Assembly (NCBI GenBank): GCA_900316285.1
Contig: ONCG01000015.1
Span: 1-64,000 of the forward strand
Reading direction: 5' to 3'
Source: an uncultured Prevotellaceae bacterium
GTDB lineage: Bacteria > Bacteroidota > Bacteroidia > Bacteroidales > Bacteroidaceae
Length of the DNA stretch: 64,000 nucleotides
In this document: one piece after another, positions 40,630 through 49,061 of the stretch
How positions within the stretch are numbered: position 1 is the first letter of the stretch
How the letters are laid out: each line of letters starts with the position of its first letter
Notes under the pieces: model-generated
The model's input: only the letters and a program-made list of their open reading frames with translations
The model's database searches: none
Told to the model about the DNA's origin: nothing
Translations under genes and position numbers: made by a program

Positions 40630-41805
40630 ATGAAGACAGCAATCGTTGGTGGCGGGGCGGCAGGATTCTTCCTTGCCGTGAACCTGAAGGAGATGATGCC
40701 AGAGATGGAAGTAACCATCTTCGAGCGGGGACAGCACGTGTTGCGAAAGGTCGCCATCTCTGGCGGTGGACGCTGCAACTGCACGAATTCGTTTGCCAGC
40801 GTGGGCGATCTGAACGAGGTGTATCCGCGTGGCCACCGGCTGATGAAACGCCTTTTCAACGTGTTCGACAACCGCGATGCCTACCAGTGGTTCGAGCGAC
40901 ACGGCGTGCCACTAGTAACGCAGGACGACGACTGTGTGTTCCCCGCCTCGCAGGATGCACAAAGCATCGTGGGCTGTCTGCTCGGCTATGCCCGCCGGCT
41001 GGGTGTCGAAATCAGGACAGGACGGAAGATTGCATCGCTCGACGAACTCAACGGCTACAACTACATCGCTGTGACAACGGGGGGAACAACCAGCGAAAAA
41101 CTATCAACTGTCAACTATCAACTATCAACTATTTCCCCCTGCCCTTCCCTCTTCTCATTCCGCATCGACGACGAACGGCTGCAAGCGCTCATGGGAATCG
41201 TGACCGAAGCCACGGCGATGATTCCCGGCACAAAGCTGAAAGCCAGCGGACCGCTACTCATCACCCACTGGGGCATGAGCGGACCGGCCATTCTTCGCCT
41301 ATCGAGCTATGCGGCACGCCTGCTCTACGACAATCAATACCGTCTGCCACTGAGTGTAAACTGGACGAATGAGAAACCCGACGAAGTGCTCCAAGAGTTG
41401 TATGCCATCGCCGCCACCCACCCACAGAAGCAGATTGCAAACATCCGTCCCTACGGGCTCACGGGCCGTTTGTGGGAATACATTATCAGGAAAGCATTGG
41501 GTGAACGTTCGGAAGGTAAGTGGTTGAGTCTCAATAAGAAAGAGATGAACCGCTTGAGTAATATGCTAACCAACGACGAATACCAGATAGCAGGCCGTGC
41601 ACCATTCAAAGATGAGTTCGTGACCTGTGGAGGCGTGTCACTACAGAGCATCAACCCTTCGACGCTGGAAAGCAAAACGCATCCCAGACTTTACTTTGCC
41701 GGCGAGGTTCTCGACATCGATGGCGTCACTGGCGGATTCAACTTCCAAGCCGCCTGGACCACCGCCTTCGTCGTGGCGAAGAGTATTGCTGAGAAAGGAT
41801 TTTAA
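40630..41805 (+). CDS. BaiN/HI0933-type NAD(P)/FAD-dependent flavoprotein with a replaced segment
   Basis: The 391-residue protein has the FAD motif AIVGGGAAGFFLAV, KVAISGGGRCNCTNS near residue 40 (the family signature), VFPASQDAQSIVG, and the C-terminal ICGG-like VTCGGVSL...YFAGEVLDIDGVTGGFNFQAAW. In the family the first half ends with a Gly-rich TGSTGDG segment after 'TGG'. Here AVTTGGTTSEK is followed by LSTVNYQLSTIS, encoded by TCAACTA heptads (41097-41140), and then PCPSLFSFRIDD. So the heptads seem to have replaced, not just lengthened, a conserved loop. Function may be altered. The family takes part in redox reactions that include bile-acid metabolism; the substrate here is unknown. 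Confidence 0.8.
   Translation: MKTAIVGGGAAGFFLAVNLKEMMPEMEVTIFERGQHVLRKVAISGGGRCNCTNSFASVGDLNEVYPRGHRLMKRLFNVFDNRDAYQWFERHGVPLVTQDDDCVFPASQDAQSIVGCLLGYARRLGVEIRTGRKIASLDELNGYNYIAVTTGGTTSEKLSTVNYQLSTISPCPSLFSFRIDDERLQALMGIVTEATAMIPGTKLKASGPLLITHWGMSGPAILRLSSYAARLLYDNQYRLPLSVNWTNEKPDEVLQELYAIAATHPQKQIANIRPYGLTGRLWEYIIRKALGERSEGKWLSLNKKEMNRLSNMLTNDEYQIAGRAPFKDEFVTCGGVSLQSINPSTLESKTHPRLYFAGEVLDIDGVTGGFNFQAAWTTAFVVAKSIAEKGF
41097..41140. repeat. Heptad repeat inside the BaiN-like gene
   Basis: Units AAACTAT, CAACTGT, CAACTAT, CAACTAT, CAACTAT in tandem. The product is LSTVNYQLSTI, the same 7-residue pattern that these repeats would encode elsewhere. Confidence 0.8.
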
Positions 41806-41823
41806 TGATCGAATTATTTTTCG

Positions 41824-41906
41824 ATTACACAAAATGTGTAATGGCGATGAATTATTAGCGAATAACGCTATTCGGGACACTAACCACAAAGGTTGGTGTC
41901 CCGAAT
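41824..41906. terminator. Hairpins between convergent genes (bidirectional terminator region)
   Basis: Two stems are clear: ATTACAC/GTGTAAT at 41824-41842 and a 16-bp stem with one G-T pair, ATTCGGGACACTAACC with GGTTGGTGTCCCGAAT, at 41870-41906. A weaker one (ATTAGCG/CGCTAT) lies between. They separate the plus-strand BaiN-like gene from minus-strand glmM. No long T-run follows. Confidence 0.5.
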
Positions 41907-41930
41907 TAGCAATTGGATATTGAAAACGCA

Positions 41931-43331
41931 TTACTGCATGTCGTAGACTACTTGCATGAGTTGCTTGCCAATGGCATCGGCCTCTTCAGCTGTAGGAGCC
42001 TCGCTATAGACGCGGATGATGGGCTCGGTGTTCGACTTGCGCAGATGTACCCAACGATCAGCGAAGTCAATCTTCACGCCATCGATGTCGTTCACGGCCT
42101 GAACGTCCTTTGCTGTAGCAGGATTGAAGAGTTCCTTCACCTTCTCGAGGATGGCATCGACATTCGTCGTTGGCTGCAGGTCGATGCGGTTCTTTGCCAT
42201 GAAGTAGTTGGGATAGGTCTTGCGGAGCTCGCTGACCTTGCACCCTTTCTGTGCAAGCTGCGTCAGGAAAAGGGCAATACCCACGAGGGCATCACGGCCA
42301 TAGTGGCTGGCAGGATAGATAACACCGCCATTGCCTTCACCGCCGATGACGGCACCTACCTGCTTCATGAGTGTGGTGACATTAACTTCGCCAACGGCCG
42401 AAGCACTGTACTTGCCGCCATGACGCTCGGTGACATCGCGCAGCGCACGCGTCGACGAGAGATTGCTAACGGTTGCGCCAGGAGTGTGGGTAAGCACATA
42501 GTCGGCAACGGAGACGAGGGTGTACTCCTCACCGAACATCTCGCCGTCTTCCTGAATGAATGCCAAGCGGTCGACATCGGGGTCAACGACGATACCCATA
42601 TCGTAGCCGCCCTTCTTCAGTTCGTCCATGATACCACCAAGGTTCTGCTTCAGCGGCTCGGGGTTATGAGCAAAATCACCATTGGGCTCCGCATTGAGGA
42701 ACTTCGCCTCTACGCCAAGGGCCTTCAGCAGTTCGGGCAGGATGACACCGCCGACGCTGTTGATGCTGTCGACGACAACGCGGAAGCCAGCCTTGCGAAC
42801 AGCCTCAGCATCGACGAGTTCGAGTGCCAGCACGCTTTCAATATGGCGGCGGTCCATGGTGTGATCTTCGCAATAGTGGCCCATGTGGTCGACATCGGCA
42901 TAAATGAAGTCTTCAGCAGCTGCGATGCGCAACACCTCCTCGCCTTCAGCCTTGTTGAGGAACTCGCCTTCGCAGTTAAGCAGCTTCAGCGCATTCCACT
43001 GGCGGGGGTTGTGGCTGGCCGTGATGATGATGCCACCATCGGCCTCGAGCCAGCGCACGGCCAGCTCGGTGGTGGGCGTCGTAGCCAAACCGATGTTCAC
43101 CACATCGAAGCCCATACCCATGAGGGTGCCGCAGACTACGTTTTTCACCATCTCACCAGAGATGCGTGCGTCGCGTCCAACGACGATGCGATTGTTTTGA
43201 GACTTGCCTGCGCGGCGGATAAGAGTCGCATAGGCAGATGTGAATTTCACAATGTCGAGCGGGTTCAGCGTGTCGCCCGCAGGTCCGCCGATTGTTCCGC
43301 GGATGCCTGATATGGATTTAATGAGTGTCAT
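41931..43331 (-). CDS. glmM: Phosphoglucosamine mutase / phosphohexomutase
   Basis: The 466-residue alpha-D-phosphohexomutase starts TLIKSISGIRGTIGG. The catalytic Ser lies in GIIITASHNPRQWNALK near residue 102, the metal loop is DPDVDRLAF, the sugar loop GEGNGGVIYP and the phosphate-binding loop RKSNTEPIIRVY. These fit the Bacteroidetes GlmM type, which makes glucosamine-1-phosphate for UDP-GlcNAc; a phosphomannomutase role cannot be excluded. The DUF4827 lipoprotein gene lies upstream, as I recall for other Bacteroidales. Confidence 0.88.
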   Translation of the reverse strand: MTLIKSISGIRGTIGGPAGDTLNPLDIVKFTSAYATLIRRAGKSQNNRIVVGRDARISGEMVKNVVCGTLMGMGFDVVNIGLATTPTTELAVRWLEADGGIIITASHNPRQWNALKLLNCEGEFLNKAEGEEVLRIAAAEDFIYADVDHMGHYCEDHTMDRRHIESVLALELVDAEAVRKAGFRVVVDSINSVGGVILPELLKALGVEAKFLNAEPNGDFAHNPEPLKQNLGGIMDELKKGGYDMGIVVDPDVDRLAFIQEDGEMFGEEYTLVSVADYVLTHTPGATVSNLSSTRALRDVTERHGGKYSASAVGEVNVTTLMKQVGAVIGGEGNGGVIYPASHYGRDALVGIALFLTQLAQKGCKVSELRKTYPNYFMAKNRIDLQPTTNVDAILEKVKELFNPATAKDVQAVNDIDGVKIDFADRWVHLRKSNTEPIIRVYSEAPTAEEADAIGKQLMQVVYDMQ

Positions 43332-43364
43332 AAGAAGAAGTTGAGACGTTGAGAGGTTGAGAGC

Positions 43365-43511
43365 GCCAAAGGCGCGGTTGAGAAATGTTTAGAAGAGTTC
43401 TTTCTCCGCTGCGCTATGAAAGCGCCCCTGCGGGTCGAGCGGATCGATTGACGATTCCTTCAGAAAAGGTAATCACAACTATAAACTATCAACTATAAAC
43501 TATCAACTAAA
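43365..43511. repeat. Repeats between DUF4827 and glmM genes
   Basis: The gap contains a GCGCC/GGCGC hairpin unit with GGTTGAG (43365-43378), a copy of the 'CTTTCTCCGCT...GAAAGCGCC' repeat (43401-43441) and a heptad tract of AACTATA/AACTATC units (43468-43511) that touches the DUF4827 stop codon. Confidence 0.6.
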
Positions 43512-43513
43512 AC

Positions 43514-44209
43514 CTACCTTCCACGTTCGAAGGTGATGTCGTAGAGATAGGGCGTCACGTTGCTGGCAGCCGCGAGATGACCTTCCTTGTGAGGTACGAT
43601 GAGCCTAACCTTCGCCACCTCGTCGCCATCGTTGGCAGGACGGCCGAGGTTGATGAACGCGAACGGCACCAGCCATCCTGAGAGAACGGATGTGGAGTTC
43701 TGACTCATTCCGTAGGCCAGATACATGTAGCTGGACGTATCGAAATAGCCCGAATAGGTGCCCGATGTGTTGGTGATGGTCATTCGCTCGGGATTCACGG
43801 CATAGCTCGGATTGAGACTGCTGCTGATGAGGAACTCATTCGACAGGGTCACCGAGTCGGCACCCAACTTCAGGTTGTACTCCGTGAAGCGGCAGAGCAC
43901 CGTTGCTGTCTCGCCGTTCTTCAGCTTTTCGCCGCAGCCTTTGCGCACAATCTGCATGTAGACACCCGAAGCCTCGAAGAGCACAAACTCGTTCTTCGAT
44001 ACATCGGTAACGCTATCCTGAGCAAAGAAGGTTTCCTCAGAGATTACTTTCACATTCTTCTCGGCAATGAAGCTATTAATGGCCGAGATTTCCTTATCAC
44101 GTTTTTCCTGATAAGTCTCGGTATGGCTGCATGCTGCAACAACAATCATCGCAGCCATCAGCACAGCGATGCCCGTCAGTTTTTTGATAACTTGCATGGT
44201 CTTATTCAT
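43514..44209 (-). CDS. DUF4827 lipoprotein
   Basis: The 231-residue protein has a lipoprotein signal (hydrophobic segment, lipobox VVAAC, Cys27). The mature part includes ISAINSFIAEKNVKVISEETF and later YLAYGMSQNSTSVLSGWLVPFAFINLG, with KVRLIVPHKEGH near the end, reminiscent of FKBP-like or DUF4827 proteins encoded beside glmM in Bacteroides. Its role is unknown; an outer-membrane or periplasmic location is expected. Confidence 0.75.
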   Translation of the reverse strand: MNKTMQVIKKLTGIAVLMAAMIVVAACSHTETYQEKRDKEISAINSFIAEKNVKVISEETFFAQDSVTDVSKNEFVLFEASGVYMQIVRKGCGEKLKNGETATVLCRFTEYNLKLGADSVTLSNEFLISSSLNPSYAVNPERMTITNTSGTYSGYFDTSSYMYLAYGMSQNSTSVLSGWLVPFAFINLGRPANDGDEVAKVRLIVPHKEGHLAAASNVTPYLYDITFERGR

Positions 44210-44219
44210 ATTAACGGGT

Positions 44220-44228
44220 GCAAAGGTA
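44220..44228 (-). promoter_or_regulatory. -7 box of the DUF4827-glmM unit
   Basis: Minus strand TACCTTTGC, about 11 nt before the ATG at 44209. The -33 region is occupied by GAGAGTT heptads (44233-44268), and a second heptad tract covers 44304-44357. Confidence 0.55.
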
Positions 44229-44356
44229 CAAAAAAGTTGAGAGTTGAGAGTTGAGAGTTGAAAGTTTTTAATGCAGCCCTCCGTTATTTAACGTTTTTTC
44301 TTATAACTAGAAACCATAAACTAGAAACTTGAAACTAAAAACTCTCAACTCTCAAC

Positions 44357-45424
44357 TTACCCTTTAAACTCCATAATTGCCTTCCGCGTAATTTGCTCAG
44401 CTTCCTCGAGCGAGCAATTCAGCCGTCCACCACTGGCGTTCAGATGTCCGCCGCCATTGAAGTACTGCTCTGCCAATTTGTTGCATGGGAAGTCGTCGAC
44501 CGAGCGCAAGCTCACCCACACGAGGTTTGGCACGCGGTCGTCCTCGCGCAAGGAGATGGAGAGCCGCATGTTCTTGATGCGCAGCGGTTCGTTGACAAGT
44601 CCCTCGGCATCGCCCTTAATGAAGTGGAAGTCATGCATCTCCTTCTTTGAAATGGCGAAATAGGAGGCATGCTGTTCTTCGAAGACGTTGAGCTTGTTGC
44701 ACATGATGTGTCCACGCAAGCGAATGGCCCATGACGAATAGTTGTTGTATACCTTCCGATAGATCTTGTCCTTGTTGATTCGCTTCGTGAGCAATTGGCC
44801 GATGATGAAGTAAATCTCCGGTCGCGATGAGTTAAAAGTAAACCCTCCCGTATCGGTCATCATGCCGCAATACACCTGTATGGCCCACGACTTCGGCATT
44901 GCCTCGAAGCTCCCAAGCTGCCAGATAATGCGGAAAACAAGTTCGCTCGTGGAACTGAGGTCGGGATGTGAGATGAGAAGACGTTCGTCGGCCACACCCT
45001 CTCCAGCTCCATCTGTTGTCGGTTCATCCTCAGTTGACGGCAACAGATGATGGTCGATGACGACCTTTCGCGCCTTCGTTTCGTTGAGTGCCGTCTGCAT
45101 TGCATCCACACGACTGCTCTCGTTGAAGTCGAGGCAGAATACGAGATCGGCCGTCTTCAACATCAAATCGACATAGTCGGGACGCTTGTCGTAGCGCACC
45201 ACCGTTTGTGTATTCGGCAACCATTGCAGGAAGTCGGGAAAGGCATCGGGCACTACCACCGTAGGCTCCTTGCCCAGTGAGCGCAGGTATTCAGCCCACG
45301 CCAGCGAGGAACCAAGTGCATCGCCGTCGGGCGACTTATGACAGGTAATAACGATATGCGAGGAAGCTGCTATCAGCTCTTGCAAGACAGCAGCTTCCTG
45401 AGATGTAAGGATGTCGATTTGCAT
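44357..45424 (-). CDS. DHH-family phosphoesterase (NrnA-like)
   Basis: The 355-residue protein has HKSPDGDALGSSLAW (first metal motif), the DHH motif in KVVIDHHLLPS near residue 124 and the DHHA1 end YFNGGGHLNASGGRL near residue 325. Members degrade short oligonucleotides (nanoRNase) and hydrolyse pAp to AMP. The loop between DHH and the following MMTDTGGFTFNSS is of normal kind. Start ATG 45424 overlaps the upstream nucleotidyltransferase stop by one base (TAATG), so translation is probably coupled. Confidence 0.9.
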   Translation of the reverse strand: MQIDILTSQEAAVLQELIAASSHIVITCHKSPDGDALGSSLAWAEYLRSLGKEPTVVVPDAFPDFLQWLPNTQTVVRYDKRPDYVDLMLKTADLVFCLDFNESSRVDAMQTALNETKARKVVIDHHLLPSTEDEPTTDGAGEGVADERLLISHPDLSSTSELVFRIIWQLGSFEAMPKSWAIQVYCGMMTDTGGFTFNSSRPEIYFIIGQLLTKRINKDKIYRKVYNNYSSWAIRLRGHIMCNKLNVFEEQHASYFAISKKEMHDFHFIKGDAEGLVNEPLRIKNMRLSISLREDDRVPNLVWVSLRSVDDFPCNKLAEQYFNGGGHLNASGGRLNCSLEEAEQITRKAIMEFKG

Positions 45425-46344
45425 TAGAAGAGCTTGTTAGGATAAACGCCCTCGTCGACAAGCTTCTGGATGCGCTCAACGGTAGCTTCGCGGTCGGCAG
45501 CATAGGTTACACCAAACCATTTCGACGTGGTGTCGAGGACTTCAACGGTCGACGTACCTTCGTTGATGAGCTTGCTCACCATCAGCGGGATGAAGAACTC
45601 TGCCTTCAGGTTCTCGATGTTCTTCGGGTCGCTGAGGAACTCCTTGAAGTAAGCCTCGGAGTGTGAGAAGTAGTCGGGTGTGAAGCCCCACATGTTCATC
45701 GACACGGGAACATTCTCCTCCAGCGGCTGCCACTCGCCCTGCTCGTCCTTGAAGCAGATGGCGTTGCCTTTGTCTTCCTGACGCATGATCTCCGTGCGCT
45801 CCACAACCTCTACGAGATGATGGTTGTCGTCGAACTCGCAGACGCCACGAGCCACTGAACCATTCTCAGAGAGCGTGTTGCAGCAGCGGAAGCCCACCAT
45901 TGCATACTTGTTCTCAGAGCCTTCAGGCAGCTCACTGAGGAACTTGCCAATCTGCATGAAGGCATCGCGGCCATAGAAGTCGTCGCAGTTGATGACGCAG
46001 AACGGCTCCTTGATGACGTCCTTACCCATGAGCACAGCGTGATTGGTGCCCCAAGGTTTTACACGACCTTCGGGAACGGTGAAGCCCTCAGGCAGTGAGT
46101 CGAGAGCCTGGAAGCAGAGTTCGCAAGGCACCTGGCCCTCATACTTGGAGAGGATCTGCGTGCGGAACTGCTCTTCGAAGTCCTTGCGGATGACCCAGAC
46201 GATACGGCCGAAGCCTGCCTGGATGGCATCGTAGATACTATAGTCCATGATGGTCTCACCATTGGGGCCCAGCCCGTCAAGCTGCTTCAGACCTCCATAG
46301 CGGCTGCCCATGCCGGCAGCAAGAAGAAACAATGTTGGTTTCAT
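45424..46344 (-). CDS. Sugar-phosphate nucleotidyltransferase-like protein
   Basis: The 306-residue protein begins MKPTLFLLAAGMGSRYGGLKQLDGLGPNGE, a nucleotidyltransferase loop with an atypical continuation, and has INCDDFYGRDAF (metal-binding acidic pair) near residue 118 and VSMNMWGFTPDYF near residue 218. It resembles a family of Bacteroidetes NTP-transferases with no assigned substrate. It is the first gene of a two-gene unit with the DHH phosphoesterase. Confidence 0.82.
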   Translation of the reverse strand: MKPTLFLLAAGMGSRYGGLKQLDGLGPNGETIMDYSIYDAIQAGFGRIVWVIRKDFEEQFRTQILSKYEGQVPCELCFQALDSLPEGFTVPEGRVKPWGTNHAVLMGKDVIKEPFCVINCDDFYGRDAFMQIGKFLSELPEGSENKYAMVGFRCCNTLSENGSVARGVCEFDDNHHLVEVVERTEIMRQEDKGNAICFKDEQGEWQPLEENVPVSMNMWGFTPDYFSHSEAYFKEFLSDPKNIENLKAEFFIPLMVSKLINEGTSTVEVLDTTSKWFGVTYAADREATVERIQKLVDEGVYPNKLF

Positions 46345-46414
46345 ATTGTCTTAATTTACAGGTTATGATAATAATGATAAATGTTGTTCAGATATTACGT
46401 TTATTGATTGTCAT

Positions 46415-46446
46415 GCAAAGATACTACTTTTTTATGATACCGCAAA
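46415..46446 (-). promoter_or_regulatory. Promoter of the nucleotidyltransferase-DHH unit
   Basis: Minus strand TTTG at 46446-46443 and TATCTTTGC at 46423-46415, 19 nt apart. The leader is about 65 nt. Confidence 0.7.
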
Positions 46447-46499
46447 ACATTTCCCCCGTTTTTTGATTTCTTTTGAACGGATGGCCAATGGCCATTTCC

Positions 46500-49061
46500 T
46501 TAGAACGGATAGCCAATGGCGAAATGCAACGTCTGGTGGCGGCTGAACTTATCGACGTTGTAGAAGCCACTCTTCGTGGTCTCATACGGCACATGCAGAC
46601 CTATACCCCAGTCCAGACGCAAGATGAGGAAGTCGAGGTCGTAGCGCAGGCCGACGCCTGTTCCCACCGCCATCTGCTTAAAGAATTCACTGAAATGGAA
46701 ATAAGCCTCTTTAAACATAATGGAAAGGTCATCGATGCCGATTTCCAAATCTTTACGAAGCCACACGTTACCGGCATCGAGGAACACGGCACCATGCAGA
46801 TTGCCAAACAGCCGCTGGCGATATTCCAGGTTGGCTTGCAACTTCACATCACCATTCTGCAAGAGATATGACAGCTGCCGGTTACCTTCGTAGTCGCCCA
46901 TGAAGCGACCTGGGCCGATGCTGCGTAGTGGGTATGCCCTGACGCTGTTGGCACCACCGATGTAGAATCGCTCACTGAACGGTAAGTCGCTGCTATTGCC
47001 GAAACAAATGCCGAGTCCGGCATTGAGGTGTCCTACGAGCTGCGAGTGCTGCGACAACTGCCAGGTCTTCGTGAAGTCGGTCTCCACCTTCACAAACTGA
47101 GCGTACGGATTCTTAAAGAGTTCTTTGTCTTCCTCGTTCCACTTCTTACCAGCCGCCATATAAGCCAGCGACGTGAGATTACCCGACTCCGAAAGCGTTA
47201 GTTCCCAACGTATGGGGTTGAGCTTGTCAGCAGGGCTGGCATAGACGTAGGTGTAACGCATCTGCGGAATGAAGTAGTCGCTCATGGTGGCTGCCAGATA
47301 AGGACTGTTTTCGATGATGCTATCGAACTTCTCAGTGTGGGAGTTCATGTATTGATACTTCAGCGTCAGCGGCGAGAACTCATGGCGGCTGGTGGCACTG
47401 GGCTGCCAGCGGTAGGTCCACTCACCGGAGACGATATGCATCTTGTAGTATCCCGGTCGACGCACAATGTCGCTCGACACCTTGGCCATCGTAGTGGCTA
47501 CGCGTCGCCAACGATTCGGATTGGGGGTGATGCCACGTTCTCGCATGCGCTCCATACGGCGACGAATCTGATTACCGCCCATGAAAGGAGCAACGAGGCG
47601 TGGGAACTCCAACGACACGTCGGCACCATACTCATAGGTGTTCATGTCACCGCTAGAGGACCTGGTCTGCCATTCGTAGGAGCCATGCAGATTCACATCG
47701 AGTTTCTCGCCGCCGCGGAAGGCATTGCGCTTGGTGAAACCAATCTTCAGTTCAGGTCCCATACGCCCAATGGTGCGCTTCGTGAAGTTCGTTTCAAAAT
47801 AAACGTCATAGGGGCGGTCGAAGACACAGTTCACAACAAGGTCGAGGGTATCGTCCGACAACAGCGGCGATAGCGATACTCTACGCGAGGAGAGATTAGA
47901 GGTGAGGGCCAGGAAGTCGGATGGCTTCTCCAGCTCACGGATGAAGTCAATTTCTGAGACATCGAGTCCATCACGACGATTAAACTGGAAGTCGGTCATC
48001 GAGAACAGGCCTGTGGCATTCAACGCATTTGCCGATTCCAGATACTGGTCGTAGCTGTAGGGCTGTCCGTGGCGCAGACGCATGGCTCCCATGACGACAC
48101 GCGGACGAACGGGCGAACGCTTGCCGTTGTAGCGCAGGGTGAACGTCCGTCGGCGCAGGCTGTCGGTGGGTTCCTGCATGAAGTTCTTCTGCAGGTTCAC
48201 GGTGATATTACCGATGTAGTACTTGCGTCGTGCCTCTTCGGCAATGCCATTGGCAAGTTGCAATCGCAGCTGTGCCTTGCCCGGCACCGACACGGTATCG
48301 GCAAGATAGCTGGCGTAGGCAGGCTGATAATAGTAGTAGCCGTTGTTGCGGAAGAGTGTGGAAATGCGTGTACGTTCGCCGTCGAGGGCTGCCGCCGTAA
48401 AGGCATCACCCGTATGTAGCAGCGACTGGTGGGCTGTAGCCTTGATGAGACTGTCGGCCTCAGCAGGGAATCCCAGATAGCTAATGCTATCGATGGTGAG
48501 CAGCGGTCCCATGGAAACATCATAGCCTATCTTCGCCTTCTTCGGATTGTGCTGTGTAACCACATTGTAACCAACCTGCCCATGGAAATAGCCGTGATTG
48601 TGAAGCACAGTCTGCGCCACTTGCGCACGCAGTTCAGGATTCACCCAACTCATGAGTACCGGCTGCTTGCCGAACGACTCAGTCAGCCACTTGGCAACCT
48701 TTCCGTCCTTGCCGGAGAAGGCATTCCATATCCAAAGCCCATAGGGGAACGGCGTGCGATGATAGCTGCTGCCGAAAAGCGCACCGTTGGGAGCCGTTGC
48801 CAGTGCTGCCTCCACCTCTTCCTGCGTCGTGATGAAGTTCTTGTTGGCTACGGCAGCCGGCACGCCGCTATCGCCCCGCTCGTAGTTGATCTTGGTAAGT
48901 CCCACGAAGAGCTGGTCGCCATCGGGAATGTTCTGTGTGGTCGAGCAGGAAGAGAGTAGCAAAGCCACAAAGAAACAAGGTAACAAAATCTTTACCTTCC
49001 GAACTGCGCCAAGCACAATCACCTTTCTCAACAGCGCCACGGGCGCACCTATCTTATTCAT
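46500..49061 (-). CDS. tamL: TamL-type translocation and assembly lipoprotein (BamA/TamA superfamily)
   Basis: The 853-residue protein has an unusual long N-terminus, then a lipoprotein signal (ILLPCFFVALLLSSC, Cys39). POTRA-like regions follow to about residue 330 (KIGYDVSMGPLLTIDSISYLG) and a 16-strand-type barrel occupies the rest, with the conserved LPFSERFYIGGANSVRAYPLRSIGPG loop near residue 700 and a C-terminal Phe (FAIGYPF). In Bacteroidetes the TamA partner of TamB is this lipoprotein. Start ATG 49061 overlaps the tamB stop by 4 nt (ATGA), so the pair is translated together and helps insert outer-membrane proteins or move lipids. Confidence 0.88.
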   Translation of the reverse strand: MNKIGAPVALLRKVIVLGAVRKVKILLPCFFVALLLSSCSTTQNIPDGDQLFVGLTKINYERGDSGVPAAVANKNFITTQEEVEAALATAPNGALFGSSYHRTPFPYGLWIWNAFSGKDGKVAKWLTESFGKQPVLMSWVNPELRAQVAQTVLHNHGYFHGQVGYNVVTQHNPKKAKIGYDVSMGPLLTIDSISYLGFPAEADSLIKATAHQSLLHTGDAFTAAALDGERTRISTLFRNNGYYYYQPAYASYLADTVSVPGKAQLRLQLANGIAEEARRKYYIGNITVNLQKNFMQEPTDSLRRRTFTLRYNGKRSPVRPRVVMGAMRLRHGQPYSYDQYLESANALNATGLFSMTDFQFNRRDGLDVSEIDFIRELEKPSDFLALTSNLSSRRVSLSPLLSDDTLDLVVNCVFDRPYDVYFETNFTKRTIGRMGPELKIGFTKRNAFRGGEKLDVNLHGSYEWQTRSSSGDMNTYEYGADVSLEFPRLVAPFMGGNQIRRRMERMRERGITPNPNRWRRVATTMAKVSSDIVRRPGYYKMHIVSGEWTYRWQPSATSRHEFSPLTLKYQYMNSHTEKFDSIIENSPYLAATMSDYFIPQMRYTYVYASPADKLNPIRWELTLSESGNLTSLAYMAAGKKWNEEDKELFKNPYAQFVKVETDFTKTWQLSQHSQLVGHLNAGLGICFGNSSDLPFSERFYIGGANSVRAYPLRSIGPGRFMGDYEGNRQLSYLLQNGDVKLQANLEYRQRLFGNLHGAVFLDAGNVWLRKDLEIGIDDLSIMFKEAYFHFSEFFKQMAVGTGVGLRYDLDFLILRLDWGIGLHVPYETTKSGFYNVDKFSRHQTLHFAIGYPF

